Source: Pseudomonadota bacterium
Lineage (GTDB): Bacteria > BMS3Abin14
Direction: 5' to 3'
DNA: 6,557 bases
Assembly: GCA_016937135.1 (NCBI GenBank)
Contig: JAFGWO010000135.1
Location: 1 to 6,557 of the forward strand
Shown here: positions 6,066-6,557 of the stretch, piece after piece
Layout: every line of letters starts with the position of its first letter
How positions within the stretch are numbered: the first letter of the stretch is position 1
The notes under the pieces: generated by a model
Seen by the model: only the letters and a program-made list of their open reading frames with translations
What the model was told of the DNA's origin: nothing
The model's database searches: none
Program-made: the position numbers and the translations under genes

Positions 6066-6557
6066 CTGCATGCAGCTGGCGGGAAAAAAGATCAGCGGTC
6101 CAGCCGGGTCCAGGGCATACTCGTCGTCGACAAGCCGGAGGGGCTGACCTCTCACGATGTGGTTCAGAAGGTCCGGAGGATCTACGGGATTCGTCAGGTG
6201 GGTCATACAGGGACCCTTGATCCTATCGCCTCGGGGGTGCTGGTTGTTCTCGTGGGATCAGCGACCCGGATCGCCCAGTTCCTCCAGGAGGAGGATAAGG
6301 AATACCATCTCACCATGAGGCTCGGGGTGGAAACCGACACCCAGGACATCACGGGAAAAATCCTGCGTGAGGAGGATCCGACGGTTGTAACCCGTTCGGA
6401 CCTGGAGAGGGCCAGCCGCGCCTATCTTGGCACCTTTCTACAGGCCCCGCCCTTGTTTTCCGCGGTCAAGCACTCGGGGCAGCCCCTTTACCGCCTGGCG
6501 AGAAAAGGGGTGCATGTGGAGGTGGAGCCCAGGCGGGTGACCATATTCCAGATGAAA
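6066..6557 (+). CDS. truB: tRNA pseudouridine(55) synthase TruB (5' start uncertain, 3' end outside window)
   Basis: TruB isomerises uridine 55 to pseudouridine in the T-loop of most tRNAs and also acts as a tRNA chaperone. The visible 164 codons include GILVVDKPEGLTSHDVV (17-33), the catalytic motif GHTGTLDPIASG (46-57) with the nucleophile aspartate D52 (codon 6219-6221), the strand KEYHLTMRLGVETDTQD, and the conserved PPLFSAVKHSGQPLYRLARKG block. The frame is open from 6039 to the window end but has no ATG, GTG or TTG before the motif. The best in-frame start is CTG 6066, 9 bases after AGGAGG and two bases after the rbfA stop codon. The alternative is ATG 6070 followed by a -1 shift at the A6 run (6084-6089). 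A missing base in that run would also explain it. All three routes give the same protein from KKDQRSS onward. Identity is near certain; the start is not. Confidence 0.93.
   Translation, partial: MHAAGGKKDQRSSRVQGILVVDKPEGLTSHDVVQKVRRIYGIRQVGHTGTLDPIASGVLVVLVGSATRIAQFLQEEDKEYHLTMRLGVETDTQDITGKILREEDPTVVTRSDLERASRAYLGTFLQAPPLFSAVKHSGQPLYRLARKGVHVEVEPRRVTIFQMK
6084..6090 (+). other. A_AAA_AAG heptamer, possible -1 slippery site at the start of truB
   Basis: Read from ATG 6070, codons six and seven are AAA AAG preceded by A, giving A_AAA_AAG, the heptamer used by E. coli dnaX for -1 frameshifting. Without a shift, translation ends at TGA 6145-6147 after 25 residues. With a -1 shift the next codon is GAT 6090, exactly in the truB frame. 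The motif itself is a direct reading. That it is used for frameshifting is inference, and a homopolymer error (A7 read as A6) or a CTG start are simpler alternatives. Confidence 0.35.

Noticed and set aside
1..6557. CRISPR arrays, tRNA or rRNA genes, insertion sequences or phage genes
   Set aside because: No spaced direct repeats, cloverleaf-like sequences, transposase motifs or terminal inverted repeats were seen; the window is densely packed housekeeping genes.

Overview
The window is a GC-rich stretch of bacterial chromosome carrying the conserved rimP-nusA operon, which encodes transcription elongation, translation initiation and ribosome maturation factors. All genes are on the + strand in the order rimP - nusA - ylxR/ylxQ fusion - infB - ylxP - rbfA - truB (3' end cut by the window). 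A YlxP (DUF503) gene between infB and rbfA, a NusA of intermediate length with one C-terminal helix-hairpin-helix module, and an IF2 with a very long charged linker suggest a Gram-negative anaerobe-type lineage such as the former Deltaproteobacteria (Desulfobacterota and relatives). That placement is inference from gene content and is not firm.

Layout: bases 1-61 hold a possible intrinsic terminator of an upstream unit. Bases 62-145 are the operon leader. I see no convincing promoter there, but a strong hairpin with an interrupted U-tract ends exactly at the rimP ribosome binding site and looks like an attenuator. rimP (146-628) is followed by a 90-base spacer with a second hairpin, then nusA (719-1996). 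A 202-residue protein (2026-2634) joins a YlxR/DUF448 domain to an L7Ae/YlxQ-like RNA-binding domain, and its stop overlaps the infB start (ATGA). infB (2631-5315) encodes an 894-residue IF2. ylxP (5332-5622) follows after 16 bases. A 79-base spacer with a perfect 9-bp inverted repeat precedes rbfA (5702-6064). truB runs from about 6066 off the window end.

How the genes work together: NusA modulates RNA polymerase pausing, termination and rRNA antitermination. RimP and RbfA mature the 30S subunit, IF2 loads initiator tRNA, TruB makes pseudouridine 55 in tRNA, and YlxR/YlxQ and YlxP are accessory proteins that travel with this operon. The set couples RNA synthesis to ribosome supply, and NusA feedback on the leader is a plausible control.

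The most unusual point is the start of truB. Its reading frame has no ATG, GTG or TTG upstream of the conserved N-terminal motif. It could start at a CTG placed 9 bases after a perfect AGGAGG. Alternatively, an ATG four bases downstream of that CTG's first base lies in another frame and leads in seven codons to an A_AAA_AAG heptamer, the E. coli dnaX-type -1 slippery site, where a -1 shift enters the truB frame. A one-base homopolymer error in the A6 run would give the same picture, so the raw data must be checked first. Otherwise the genes look intact and ordinary; I do not see a wholly new system here.
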